Assembly: GCF_018130695.1 (NCBI RefSeq) | Contig: NZ_JAFCJX010000036.1 | Span: 1 to 64,000 of the forward strand | Direction: 5' to 3' | DNA: 64,000 nucleotides | Origin: Bradyrhizobium jicamae | GTDB lineage: Bacteria; Pseudomonadota; Alphaproteobacteria; Rhizobiales; Xanthobacteraceae | In this document: piece after piece, positions 26,311 to 34,965 of the stretch | Layout of the letters: each line of letters opens with the position of its first letter | Position numbering within the stretch: position 1 is the first letter of the stretch | Notes under the pieces: model-generated | Seen by the model: the letters and a program-made list of their open reading frames with translations, nothing else | Databases searched by the model: none | Told to the model about the DNA's origin: nothing | Position numbers and translations under genes: made by a program

Positions 26311-26826
26311 CTATTGCTCCAGCACCAGCTTGCCGTTGGCGTACTCAAACCGCTTCAGCTTCGACAGGAAGGACAGGCCGAGCAGGTTTTCCGACAGCGC
26401 CTCGTCAGGCAACACCATGGCGTCGACATCGCGCACCACGATGCCGCCGAGGTCGATCATGGCGATGCGGGTGCGCGCGGCCTTGATGGTGCCGTTCGCG
26501 GTGGTGACGCGGGCGTTGTAGTCGTTGGGTGTCGGACGCAGGCCGAAACGCGCGGCAGATTTTTCATTCAGTGCGACCAGCGAGGCGCCGGTGTCGACCA
26601 TGAAGTCGACGCGCTGACCGTCGATGCGGCCATCGGTTGCGAAGTGGCCGCGCGAGTCGCGGGGAATGGTGAGGGTGCGGCCGCTCGCCTGCGCCACGGT
26701 TGCGACAGCGGCCCTCGGCTGGGCCTGTGTCGTCGATGCGGCGGCCGGCTGCATCCGGCTCGCCATCTGCGCCATGGCAAGGCCAAGCCCGATCATGACG
26801 GCCGCAAAGATCATGAGGTTACGCAT
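26311..26826 (-). CDS. Retropepsin-like aspartic protease, exported
   Basis: 171-residue protein of the TIGR02281/clan AA aspartic protease family. An N-terminal membrane anchor or signal (about 3-21) leads to an Ala/Gln-rich linker. The single catalytic motif is FMVDTGASLV (Asp78), with the strand LLGLSFLSKL near the end. Such proteins act as homodimers, as retroviral proteases do. Its periplasmic substrate is unknown. The start is MRNLMIF; the upstream extension is not plausible as a signal. Confidence 0.88.
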   Translation of the reverse strand: MRNLMIFAAVMIGLGLAMAQMASRMQPAAASTTQAQPRAAVATVAQASGRTLTIPRDSRGHFATDGRIDGQRVDFMVDTGASLVALNEKSAARFGLRPTPNDYNARVTTANGTIKAARTRIAMIDLGGIVVRDVDAMVLPDEALSENLLGLSFLSKLKRFEYANGKLVLEQ

Positions 26827-26959
26827 GACGCCACTCGGAACTGAAAACGCAATTTCACCACGCAATAGGCCCTGCCGCGAGCGATCCCGCCGGCAGGGTC
26901 CCGCCATTTTGGCGAAAAGGATGAGCGAAGGGTTAATGTTGTGACGAGATCGCCGCGTT

Positions 26960-29428
26960 TCAGGTGCCCCGCGGCTTCACCCGCCGCGTCGGCATCGCGC
27001 TGGCGGGGTCCTCCGGCCAGGGGTGACGGGGATAGCGGCCGCGAAGATCGGAGCGCACCGCGGCATAGCTGCCGCGCCAAAAGCCCGGCAGGTCGCGCGT
27101 GACCTGCACCGGACGCTGCGCCGGCGACAGCAGCTCCAGCACCAGCGGTACCGCGCCCTTGGCGACCGAGGGATGGGTGGTGAGCCCGAACAATTCCTGC
27201 AGCCGCACCGCGATGGTCGGCCCCTGCTCGGCCTCGTAGTCGATCGCGAGCTGCGTGCCGGTCGGCGCCTCGAAATGGGTCGGCGCCTCGCGATCGAGCC
27301 GCGCGCGCAGCTCCCATGGCAGCAGCGCCATCAGCGCGTCCGAGAAATCGCCGGCGGAGAGATCCTTCAGCGCGGTCTTGTCGTACAGCGCAGGCACCAG
27401 CCAGTCCTCGGCGCGCTCGGCGAGCGCGGCATCGGACAGATCCGGCCAGCTATCGTCCTCGGCCTTGCGCAGGAACATGACGCGGTCGCGCCACTGCTTC
27501 GAGGTCTTCGACCACGGCAGTCTGTCGAGGCCAGCCGCGATCAGACCGTCGGCAAAAATCCGCGCGGTCTCCGCCGACGGTGACAGCGACATCGGCGCTT
27601 CCGACAGCGTGATCGCATGCAGCGAGCGGCGGCGGCGCGCGCGCAGCGCCATCGCGCCGCGATCGAAGCTGATCTCCTCGGCATTCTCGATCTGATCGGC
27701 AAAGCGCCGCTCGATCTCGTCCTGCGCGATCGGCGCCGCCAGCAGGATGCGGCCGCTCGCGGCCGTGCCGGTCAGCTCGGCGACCGCGATATAGGGCGCG
27801 CGCGCCAGCGCCGAGGTCTGCTCCACCGCGGCGCCGCGGCCATTGGCGAGCACAAAGCTGCCATTGCCGCGATTCCTGGCGACACGGTCCGGGAAGGCAA
27901 AGGCGAGCATGACGCCGGTCGACAGATCGGCCGCTTCTGCCTTTGACGTCGCGACCTGCGAGGCCCAGCGCTGCGCCAGGCTGCGCGCGCTGGATGTCCG
28001 CTGGCCGCGATCGCGGCGGAACTGATCCAGCCTGTGATCGAGATCGACGCTGTCGCCGCCGAGCCCACGCTCGGTCAGGATGGCCGCGATCTCGGCGGCC
28101 TCGTCGGCCGCACCGAAGCGCGCGGAGTCGACAATCATCCGCGCCAGCCGCGGCGGCAGCGCCAGCGCGCGCAGGCTCTTGCCTTCCGCGGTGATGCGGC
28201 CGTCGCCATCGAGCGCGCCGAGTTCGTTAAGCAGAGACTTTGCCTCCTTCCAGGCCGGCGCGGGCGGCGGGTCGAGGAACGCCAGCCCGCTCGCGTCGCT
28301 GACGCCCCATTGCGCGAGGTCGAGCACCAGCGAGGACAGATCGGCGGACAGGATTTCCGGCGCGGTGTAGGCCGCAAGCGAGGCAGTCTGCGGCTCGTCC
28401 CACAGCCGATAGCAAACGCCGGGCTCGATACGGCCGGCACGGCCGCGGCGCTGGTCGACCGCGGCGCGCGAGGCGCGCACCGTCTCCAGCCGGGTCAGTG
28501 CGATGTCGGGCTCGTAGCGCGGCACCCGCGCCTGGCCGGAATCGACCACGATGCGCACACCCTCGATGGTCAGCGAGGTCTCGGCGATCGAGGTCGCCAG
28601 CACCACCTTGCGCGTCCCCTTCGGGGCCGGCGCGATGGCGCGGTCCTGCACGCCGGCATCGAGCGCGCCGAACAGCGGCACGATCTCGATTCCCGCATCC
28701 TGCACGCGCTCGGCGAGGAAGTTCTGGGTGCGGCGGATTTCTGCGGCGCCCGGCAGGAACGCCAGCACCGAGCCGGCATCCGCGCGCAGCGCAGTTGCGA
28801 TCGTCTCCGCCATCTGCCGCTCCAGCGGCATGTCGATCTTGCGGCCGACATAGCGCGTCTCGACCGGAAAGGCGCGGCCTTCGCTCGCGACCACCGGCGC
28901 ATCGCCCAGCAGTCTGCCGACCCGCGCGCCGTCCAGCGTCGCCGACATCACGAGGATGCGCAGGTCCTCGCGCAGGCCGGTCTGCGCGTCGCGCGCCAGC
29001 GCCAGGCCCAGATCGGCGTCGAGCGAGCGCTCATGGAATTCGTCGAACAGCACCGCGGCGACGCCGTTCAATTCGGGATCGTCGAGGATCTGCCGCGAGA
29101 AGATGCCCTCGGTGACGACCTCGATCCGCGTCGCCCGCGAGATCTTCGAGCCGAAGCGCACGCGGTAACCGACGGTCTCGCCCGCGCGCTCGCCGAGCGT
29201 CTTGGCCATCCGCTCGGCGCTGGCGCGCGCGGCGATCCGGCGCGGCTCGAGCACGATGATCTTCTTGCCCTTCGCCCAGTCAGCATCGAGCAGCGCCAGC
29301 GGCACCCGCGTGGTCTTGCCGGCACCCGGCGGCGCCACCAGCACCGCGGTGGTGCGGCCGTCGAGGGTGCGGCCGAGCTCGTCGAGCACGGCATCGATCG
29401 GGAGGGGACTGTCGAATTGGCGGGGCAA
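26960..29428 (-). CDS. hrpB: ATP-dependent helicase HrpB
   Basis: 822-residue DEAH-box helicase of the HrpB type. Walker A is APPGAGKTT (about 32-40), the DEAH variant is DEFH (128-131), and the motif VI block QRRGRAGR is present, with the HrpB C-terminal domain after it. Cellular role poorly defined. I place the start at TTG 29428 (LPRQFDSPLPID) because the 25 codons upstream, including the only ATG (29503), are the translation of a palindromic repeat. The alternative gives 847 residues. Confidence 0.9.
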   Translation of the reverse strand: MPRQFDSPLPIDAVLDELGRTLDGRTTAVLVAPPGAGKTTRVPLALLDADWAKGKKIIVLEPRRIAARASAERMAKTLGERAGETVGYRVRFGSKISRATRIEVVTEGIFSRQILDDPELNGVAAVLFDEFHERSLDADLGLALARDAQTGLREDLRILVMSATLDGARVGRLLGDAPVVASEGRAFPVETRYVGRKIDMPLERQMAETIATALRADAGSVLAFLPGAAEIRRTQNFLAERVQDAGIEIVPLFGALDAGVQDRAIAPAPKGTRKVVLATSIAETSLTIEGVRIVVDSGQARVPRYEPDIALTRLETVRASRAAVDQRRGRAGRIEPGVCYRLWDEPQTASLAAYTAPEILSADLSSLVLDLAQWGVSDASGLAFLDPPPAPAWKEAKSLLNELGALDGDGRITAEGKSLRALALPPRLARMIVDSARFGAADEAAEIAAILTERGLGGDSVDLDHRLDQFRRDRGQRTSSARSLAQRWASQVATSKAEAADLSTGVMLAFAFPDRVARNRGNGSFVLANGRGAAVEQTSALARAPYIAVAELTGTAASGRILLAAPIAQDEIERRFADQIENAEEISFDRGAMALRARRRRSLHAITLSEAPMSLSPSAETARIFADGLIAAGLDRLPWSKTSKQWRDRVMFLRKAEDDSWPDLSDAALAERAEDWLVPALYDKTALKDLSAGDFSDALMALLPWELRARLDREAPTHFEAPTGTQLAIDYEAEQGPTIAVRLQELFGLTTHPSVAKGAVPLVLELLSPAQRPVQVTRDLPGFWRGSYAAVRSDLRGRYPRHPWPEDPASAMPTRRVKPRGT

Positions 29429-29451
29429 TATGAATCCGGTGAAGCGTGCAT

Positions 29452-29585
29452 TTCCCCTCTCCCCGCTTGCGGGGAGAGGGTCAGGGTGAGGGGGAGTCTC
29501 CACAGATGCGCTCGTGGAGAGTCCCCCTCACCCGGATCGCATCTTCGATGCGATCCGACCTCTCCCCGCAAGCGGGGCGAGGTGA
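29452..29585. repeat. Palindromic repeat (CCCTCTCCCCGC family)
   Basis: CCCTCTCCCCGCTTGCGGGG at the left and the inverted CCCCGCAAGCGGGGCGAGG at the right frame two facing arms (GTCAGGGTGAGGGGGA and TCCCCCTCACCCGGATCGCA). Related elements occur at 52191-52300, 56277-56398 and 62661-62782. It lies between hrpB and ugd. Confidence 0.9.
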
Positions 29586-29593
29586 AGCTGATA

Positions 29594-30913
29594 TCACGTC
29601 CGCGGCAGCGGTGCGCGGCCGATGCTGTCGTAGATGAAGCCGGCCGCACGCATGTCTTCGGGGCTGAAGATGTTGCGGAGGTCGACGACGACGGGCTGCG
29701 CCATGGTCGCCTTCAGCCGGTCGAGATCGAGACCGCGGAACTGGACCCATTCGGTGACGACCACGAGTGCGTCGGCGTCTTCGGCACAGGAATAGGCATC
29801 CTCGCAATAGGTGATGCTGGGCAGCTCGGCCTTGGCCTGCTCCATGCCGACCGGATCGTAGGCGCGCACCGTAGCTCCCATGTCGAGCAGACCGGTCACC
29901 AGCGGAATCGACGGCGCATCGCGCATGTCGTCGGTGTCGGGCTTGAAGGTGAGGCCGAGCACGGCGATGGTCTTGCCGCGCAGCGAGCCGCCAAGCACCT
30001 GGCTGACCTTGCGCGCCATCGCGCGCTTGCGGTTCTCGTTGACCGCCAGCACGGATTCGACGATGCGCAGGTTCACATCGTAGTCCTGCGCGATCTTGAT
30101 CAGCGCCTTGGTGTCCTTTGGGAAGCAGGAGCCGCCGAAGCCCGGCCCCGCATGCAGGAATTTGGTGCCGATGCGGTTGTCGAGGCCGATGCCGCGCGCG
30201 ACCTCCTGCACGTTGGCGCCGACCTTCTCGGAGAGGTCCGCGATCTCGTTGATGAAGGTGATCTTGGTCGCGAGGAACGCGTTCGCGGCGTATTTGATCA
30301 TCTCGGCGGTGCGCCGCGCGGTGAACATCACCGGCGCCTGGTTCAACGACAGCGGACGATAGATATCGCCCATCACCTTGCGGCCGCGCTCGTCGGAGGT
30401 GCCGACGACGACGCGATCGGGGAATTTGAAGTCGCGGATCGCCGCGCCCTCGCGCAGGAATTCGGGATTGGAGGCGACCACGACGTCGGCCTTGGGATTG
30501 GTCTCGCGGATGATGCGCTCGACCTCGTCGCCGGTGCCGACCGGAACGGTCGACTTCGTCACCACGACGGTGAAGCCGGACAGCGACTGCGCGATCTCGC
30601 GCGCGGCGGCGTAGACGTAGGAGAGATCGGCGTGACCGTCACCGCGGCGCGACGGCGTGCCGACCGCGATGAAGACGGCGTCGGCATCCGCAACCGGCTT
30701 CGACAGGTCGGTGGTGAAGCCGAGCCGCCTGGCCTTCACATTGGATGCAACGAGCTCGTCGAGGCCGGGCTCGTAGATCGGGATCTCGCCGCGATGGAGC
30801 GCGGCGATCTTCTTCTCGTCCTTGTCGACGCAGATGACGTCGTGGCCGAAATCCGCAAAGCAGGCGCCCGACACCAGTCCGACATAGCCCGTGCCAATCA
30901 TGGTGATGCGCAT
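29594..30913 (-). CDS. UDP-glucose 6-dehydrogenase
   Basis: 439-residue NAD-dependent enzyme that oxidises UDP-glucose to UDP-glucuronate for exopolysaccharide and lipid A or capsule sugars. The NAD-binding motif GTGYVG is at 7-12. The catalytic Cys263 lies in GFGGSCFPKDT. The C-terminal UDP-binding domain starts at LGLTFKPDTDDMRDAPS. Length and motif order are those of the Ugd/RkpK family. It is monocistronic here, divergent from the acyltransferase gene. Confidence 0.95.
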   Translation of the reverse strand: MRITMIGTGYVGLVSGACFADFGHDVICVDKDEKKIAALHRGEIPIYEPGLDELVASNVKARRLGFTTDLSKPVADADAVFIAVGTPSRRGDGHADLSYVYAAAREIAQSLSGFTVVVTKSTVPVGTGDEVERIIRETNPKADVVVASNPEFLREGAAIRDFKFPDRVVVGTSDERGRKVMGDIYRPLSLNQAPVMFTARRTAEMIKYAANAFLATKITFINEIADLSEKVGANVQEVARGIGLDNRIGTKFLHAGPGFGGSCFPKDTKALIKIAQDYDVNLRIVESVLAVNENRKRAMARKVSQVLGGSLRGKTIAVLGLTFKPDTDDMRDAPSIPLVTGLLDMGATVRAYDPVGMEQAKAELPSITYCEDAYSCAEDADALVVVTEWVQFRGLDLDRLKATMAQPVVVDLRNIFSPEDMRAAGFIYDSIGRAPLPRT

Positions 30914-31091
30914 CAGAAAACCCGCTTCCTATGGTTAACAAGTCCCGTGGATTCGGGGGCCTCTTAGACGATTTGTGGCGTCAGGGAAACGCGCAAATTG
31001 CGGCCAAACCCGGCATGACGTTTGTATGAATAAAGGAGAAGGAAACCTAACGGGCGGATGATGCGCCCGCAAGAACCGGAACAGGACACAG

Positions 31092-32156
31092 ATGACCGCA
31101 AACGGCACATCCGCCGTGACAAATCGTTCCATCGACGCGGGGCGCCGCATCGACTGGGTCGATTATGCCAAGGGCATCTGCATCGTCATGGTCGTGATGA
31201 TGCATTCGGTGCTGGGCGTCGAGAAGGCCGCCGACCAGACCGGTTTCATGCATTACGTCGTGATGTTCGCAAAGCCGTTCCGGATGCCGGATTTCTTCCT
31301 GATTTCCGGGCTTTTCCTGTCGGTCGTGATTGACCGCGACTGGCGCACCTATCTCGATCGCAAGGTGGTGCACTTCGCCTATTTCTATCTGCTGTGGGTG
31401 ACGATCCAGTTCGGCTTCAAGGCGCCGTCGCTGGCCGCGGAATCAAGCTGGCGCGACGTCTGCTTGCTGTATCTTGAATCCTTCATCGAGCCGTTCGGCA
31501 CGCTGTGGTTCATCTACCTGCTGCCGATCTTCTTCGTCGTCACCAAGCTGACGCGCAACATTCATCCGTTCGTCATCTGGCTGATCGCCGCCGCGCTCGA
31601 GATGACGCATCTCGCGACAGGCTGGACTGTGATCGACGAATTCTCTGCGCGCTTCGTCTATTTCTTCACCGGCTACATCCTCGCCGATTATGTCTTCGCG
31701 CTGTCGGATCGCGCGCGAGCGCGGCCTGTGCTTGCGCTTGGCGGGCTTGCGCTGTGGGCCCTCATCAACAGCGGGCTGGTGACATCAGGCGCGAGCGAGT
31801 GGCCGATCGTCTCGCTTGCGCTCGGGCTTGCCGGCGCCTGCGCGATCATCGTGATCGGCACGCTGCTGGCACGCGCGCATTGGCTGAATTTTCTGCGTTA
31901 TTGCGGCGAGCACTCGATCGTCATCTATCTCGCCTTCTTCCTGCCGATGGCCGCGGCCCGCACGCTCCTGCTGCGCGCCGGCATCATCCCCGACATCGGC
32001 CTGATCTCGCTGATCGTCACGGTCGTCGGCGTCGCCGGCTCGCTGTTGATCTGGCGGATAGCGCTTGCCGTGCACGCCAATTTCCTGTTCGAGCGGCCTG
32101 ACGCATTCTGGATCGCGCCAAAACAGCCCGCCGCTCGCCTGCAGGCCGCCGAATAG
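31092..32156 (+). CDS. Acyltransferase-3 family membrane protein
   Basis: 354-residue integral membrane protein with about ten helices. The start RIDWVDYAKGICIVMVVMMH, with a His in the first helix, is the signature of the acyltransferase-3/OpgC/NodX superfamily, which O-acylates extracytoplasmic glycans. The LWFIYLLPIFFVV segment also fits. The acceptor is unknown; proximity to ugd is compatible with surface polysaccharide decoration. An ECF sigma gene follows 244 bases later. Confidence 0.85.
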   Translation: MTANGTSAVTNRSIDAGRRIDWVDYAKGICIVMVVMMHSVLGVEKAADQTGFMHYVVMFAKPFRMPDFFLISGLFLSVVIDRDWRTYLDRKVVHFAYFYLLWVTIQFGFKAPSLAAESSWRDVCLLYLESFIEPFGTLWFIYLLPIFFVVTKLTRNIHPFVIWLIAAALEMTHLATGWTVIDEFSARFVYFFTGYILADYVFALSDRARARPVLALGGLALWALINSGLVTSGASEWPIVSLALGLAGACAIIVIGTLLARAHWLNFLRYCGEHSIVIYLAFFLPMAAARTLLLRAGIIPDIGLISLIVTVVGVAGSLLIWRIALAVHANFLFERPDAFWIAPKQPAARLQAAE

Positions 32157-32279
32157 ACCGAAAAACCCTATACGCACGACGGCCGGAATTGTTCCTGAGG
32201 TGCCCTTTCGGCCCCTCAAATTTTCCGCGTATTGAAATGACTGGCTTTTTGACCCCGAATGTTTCGTGGCGCAACGTCT

Positions 32280-32291
32280 GACGAAACAATT
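32280..32291 (+). promoter_or_regulatory. 12-base motif shared with 33087-33098
   Basis: GACGAAACAATT lies 109 bases before the ECF sigma gene. The identical 12-mer lies 85 bases before the next gene. The GAAAC core resembles the -35 type of several ECF promoters. Shared control by the sigma factor is a hypothesis; no convincing common -10 element was found. Confidence 0.35.
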
Positions 32292-32400
32292 CTCCCGCTC
32301 ACGAAACCATTTTCCGCTTTTGGCGCAGACATCCCGAAACGGGGCCTGACTAACAATTCTCCCAACGAACCGCCGCCAAGCGGTGAACTGGGAGCCTGTC

Positions 32401-33012
32401 ATGTCGAACGTCATTGCCATCAACGCCGCAGCCAAGAAGCACATTGCCGCTGCCCGCGCGACCACGGACGAGATGCTCCTACAGAGTATTGCCAAGGGCG
32501 GCCGTACCGCGATGCACGTGCTCTATTCCCGCCATAACGTCCGGGTTTACCGCTTCGTGCTCCGCATGGTGCGCGACACCACGATGGCCGAAGACCTGGT
32601 CAGCCAGGTGTTCCTGGACGTGTGGCGCACCGCTGCCCAGTTCGAGGGCCGCTCGCAGGTTTCCACCTGGCTGCTGTCGATCGCCCGCTTCAAGGCGCTG
32701 ACCGCGCTCCGCCAGCGCAAGCATGAGGATATCGACCAGGACGACGTGCTGGAGATCGCCGACGAGGCCGCCACCCCGGAAGCCTCGCTCGACCGCGCCA
32801 CCACCAGCGAGATCCTGCGCGCCTGCGTGGCCAAGCTGTCGCCGGCGCACCGGGAGATCATCAACCTGGTCTACTACCATGAGAAGTCGGTCGAGGAGGC
32901 CGGCCAGATCATCGGTATCCCGCAGAGCACGGTGAAGACCCGCATGTTCTATGCCCGCAAGCAGCTCGCCGACCTCCTGAAGGTCGCCGGCGTCGACAGC
33001 ATCGCAGCATAA
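32401..33012 (+). CDS. ECF-type RNA polymerase sigma factor
   Basis: 203-residue sigma factor with only regions 2 and 4. Region 2 covers about 50-110 (VYRFVLRMVRDTTMAEDLVS, then VFLDVWR and WLLSIARFKALTALR). Region 4 covers about 140-195 (LSPAHREIINLVYYHEKSVE and IGIPQSTVKTRMFYARKQL). The spacer between them is acidic. No anti-sigma gene is adjacent on either side, which is unusual because most ECF factors are co-transcribed with one. The start MSNVIAIN at 32401 is preferred over 32383. Confidence 0.92.
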   Translation: MSNVIAINAAAKKHIAAARATTDEMLLQSIAKGGRTAMHVLYSRHNVRVYRFVLRMVRDTTMAEDLVSQVFLDVWRTAAQFEGRSQVSTWLLSIARFKALTALRQRKHEDIDQDDVLEIADEAATPEASLDRATTSEILRACVAKLSPAHREIINLVYYHEKSVEEAGQIIGIPQSTVKTRMFYARKQLADLLKVAGVDSIAA

Positions 33013-33086
33013 GTCAGCAAATTCAATAGCTTAAATAGGAGACCGCGTAACTCCGGCAATTGTCCACGAAGCCAAAAAAGTCCGGC

Positions 33087-33098
33087 GACGAAACAATT
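33087..33098 (+). promoter_or_regulatory. 12-base motif shared with 32280-32291
   Basis: Second copy of GACGAAACAATT, in the gap between the ECF sigma gene and the small exported-peptide gene. The two copies have similar distances to the following start codon. Candidate ECF -35 element. Confidence 0.35.
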
Positions 33099-33183
33099 GA
33101 AACAATCCACGACATCACCCGGAAAAACGCGATCTCTAAACCATTAACCAACGACGCAACGCCAACCCGTAAGGAGCGAGACC

Positions 33184-33375
33184 ATGCTGAAGCCGTCCTT
33201 CCGCCTCTTCATCGTCCCGCTCGGCGCGGTGGCGACCCTGGCCACCCTGTCGGCCCAGAACATCCAGCCCCGCGCCCAGCGCGACAATGGTTCGATGCTG
33301 GTCCGAGAGCAGGTGGTCGACTGCAGCGCCAAGGTTTCCACGGAGGTCTGTGTGATCTCCCCCAGCTCTCGCTGA
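33184..33375 (+). CDS. Small exported peptide with two cysteines
   Basis: 63-residue protein of unknown family. A strong ribosome site (AAGGAG, 7 bases before ATG) supports translation. Residues 7-24 (RLFIVPLGAVATLATLSA) form a signal peptide or anchor. The mature part is short and has two Cys eight residues apart (VVDCSAKVSTEVCVIS), which could form a disulfide. It follows the ECF sigma gene and precedes ccdA and a periplasmic thioredoxin gene. Confidence 0.7.
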   Translation: MLKPSFRLFIVPLGAVATLATLSAQNIQPRAQRDNGSMLVREQVVDCSAKVSTEVCVISPSSR

Positions 33376-33408
33376 ACCAAAGTTTCTAACCTCCCCAAGT
33401 ACCTCCAA

Positions 33409-33440
33409 CGACCCGGCCGGGATGCCCCCCAGCCGGGTCG
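33409..33440 (+). terminator. Hairpin after small peptide gene
   Basis: CGACCCGGC (33409-33417) pairs perfectly with GCCGGGTCG (33432-33440). There is no clean T-run afterwards (CTCTACGTTT), so it may be a weak terminator or an mRNA 3'-end stabiliser. It separates the peptide gene from ccdA. Confidence 0.5.
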
Positions 33441-33605
33441 CTCTACGTTTGGCGACCGTTTCGTGAAGCAAGGCACGATCCGCCTCACACGGACGTGACG
33501 CGCCCCGCGCCGCCGCCGCCGTAACGACCGGCGCGATCCTCCGAAGAACATCAGGCGACCCGGGTCGGCCATCTGGCGGGCCGGACATCTGATGGACGGA
33601 TCACG

Positions 33606-34295
33606 ATGCTCAGCCTCGCCCTTGCCCTGCTTGCCGGTGTCGCCACCGTCGCCGCGCCTTGCACCCTGCCGATGCTGCCGATCCTGCTCGGAGTATCGAT
33701 AGGCCAGACCGACAAGGCGCGGCCCGCGATGATCGCGCTCGGCTTTGTGATGTCATTCTCGATGGTGGCATTGCTGCTGAGCGCGATCACGCGCGCCTTC
33801 GATTTCGATCCGAACGTGCTGCGGACCGGCGCTGCGATCCTGCTCGCCGGCTTCGCACTCCTGATGATCTGGCCGACGCCGTTCGAATGGCTGACGATAC
33901 AGCTCTCGCCTGCGATCGGCGGCACGGCCATTACGTCGCGTGGCGTGCTCGGCGGCTTCGTGCTCGGCAGCACGCTCGGACTGGTCTGGACGCCCTGTGC
34001 CGGCCCCGTGCTCGGCTCGATCCTGACCATCGTCGCAACCTCAAAGGATACGGCCTGGGCGAGCCTGCAGCTCGTCACCTACGCCATCGGCGCGGCGATC
34101 CCGATGCTGGCGATCGCCTATGGCGGCCAGGCGATGACCGCCCGCGTGCGCAGCATCGCAAAATTCGCCCCGCGGCTGCAGCAGGGTTTTGGCGTCGTCA
34201 TCCTCGCCTTCGCTGCGCTGTCCTACTTCCAATACGACACGCTGATCGTGGCGTGGCTGACGCGTTTCTATCCCAACGGCCAGATCGGCCTGTGA
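33606..34295 (+). CDS. CcdA-like thiol:disulfide electron carrier
   Basis: 229-residue membrane protein with six predicted helices, of the CcdA/DsbD-beta family. It moves electrons from cytoplasmic thioredoxin to periplasmic thiol proteins. The two redox Cys are in AAPCTLPMLP (helix 1) and VWTPCAGPVLG (middle), each next to Pro as in the family. The gene for its likely partner, a CVNC thioredoxin, lies 19 bases downstream. The pair could serve cytochrome c maturation, SoxYZ reactivation or another target. Confidence 0.88.
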   Translation: MLSLALALLAGVATVAAPCTLPMLPILLGVSIGQTDKARPAMIALGFVMSFSMVALLLSAITRAFDFDPNVLRTGAAILLAGFALLMIWPTPFEWLTIQLSPAIGGTAITSRGVLGGFVLGSTLGLVWTPCAGPVLGSILTIVATSKDTAWASLQLVTYAIGAAIPMLAIAYGGQAMTARVRSIAKFAPRLQQGFGVVILAFAALSYFQYDTLIVAWLTRFYPNGQIGL

Positions 34296-34314
34296 CACCA
34301 AGAAGGAGACACCG

Positions 34315-34887
34315 ATGACCCTGCGCCTGCTCGCCATATCCACGCTCGTTGCCGGCTTTGGCCTCGGCGGAGCCGTCATCCCCGGCCTCTGCACGGAGGC
34401 CGATGCGCCGGCGCGGCCGGTCAACGTGGCCGCGACCGCCACGGCCGCGCAGACCGCACCCGAGTTCGTCGGCCTCAGCAACTGGTTCAATTCGCAGCCG
34501 CTGAAGCTCGCCGATCTCCGTGGCAAGGTCGTGCTGGTGGATTTCTGGACCTATGGCTGCGTCAACTGCGTCAACACGCTGCCGCACGTCACCGAGCTCT
34601 ATGCCAAATACAGAGATCGTGGCCTCGTCGTGGTCGGCATCCACACGCCGGAATTCCCGTTCGAGCGTTCCGCCTCCAACGTCCAGGCCGCGCTGAAACG
34701 CCATGGCATCACCTATCCGGTGGCGCAGGACAACAACTCGCAGACCTGGAACGCCTGGCGCAACCAGTATTGGCCGGCGCAATACATCGTCGACCAGACC
34801 GGCAAGATCGTGTTCCAGCACGATGGCGAGGGGCAGTACGATCAGATCGACCGCACCATCGCACGGCTCTTGAACACAACGAGTTGA
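34315..34887 (+). CDS. Periplasmic thioredoxin-like (DipZ/TlpA type)
   Basis: 190-residue exported thioredoxin-fold protein. The signal peptide covers about 1-25. The active site is YGCVNCVNTLPH (Cys82, Cys85). The cis-Pro region and the VVGIHTPEFPFERSASNVQA segment match the redoxin domain that follows the CcdA part in DipZ proteins. Here it is a separate gene directly after the CcdA-like gene, so it is the likely extracytoplasmic acceptor. Confidence 0.9.
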   Translation: MTLRLLAISTLVAGFGLGGAVIPGLCTEADAPARPVNVAATATAAQTAPEFVGLSNWFNSQPLKLADLRGKVVLVDFWTYGCVNCVNTLPHVTELYAKYRDRGLVVVGIHTPEFPFERSASNVQAALKRHGITYPVAQDNNSQTWNAWRNQYWPAQYIVDQTGKIVFQHDGEGQYDQIDRTIARLLNTTS

Positions 34888-34965
34888 GACCGGCCGACAG
34901 CAGCCAATTGCGGCCCGGTCAGCCACTTGACCGGGCGGCACCGGCCGTGATGTCTGCCGCTGACC

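Noticed and set aside
28034..30967. 977-codon plus-strand open frame
   Set aside because: Antisense to hrpB and ugd, and it passes through a palindromic repeat; both sense genes have complete catalytic motifs.
33606..34887. Calling the CcdA/thioredoxin pair SoxV/SoxW
   Set aside because: The families fit, but the genes are about 15 kb from the sox cluster, next to an ECF sigma gene, and nothing in the sequence ties them to Sox.
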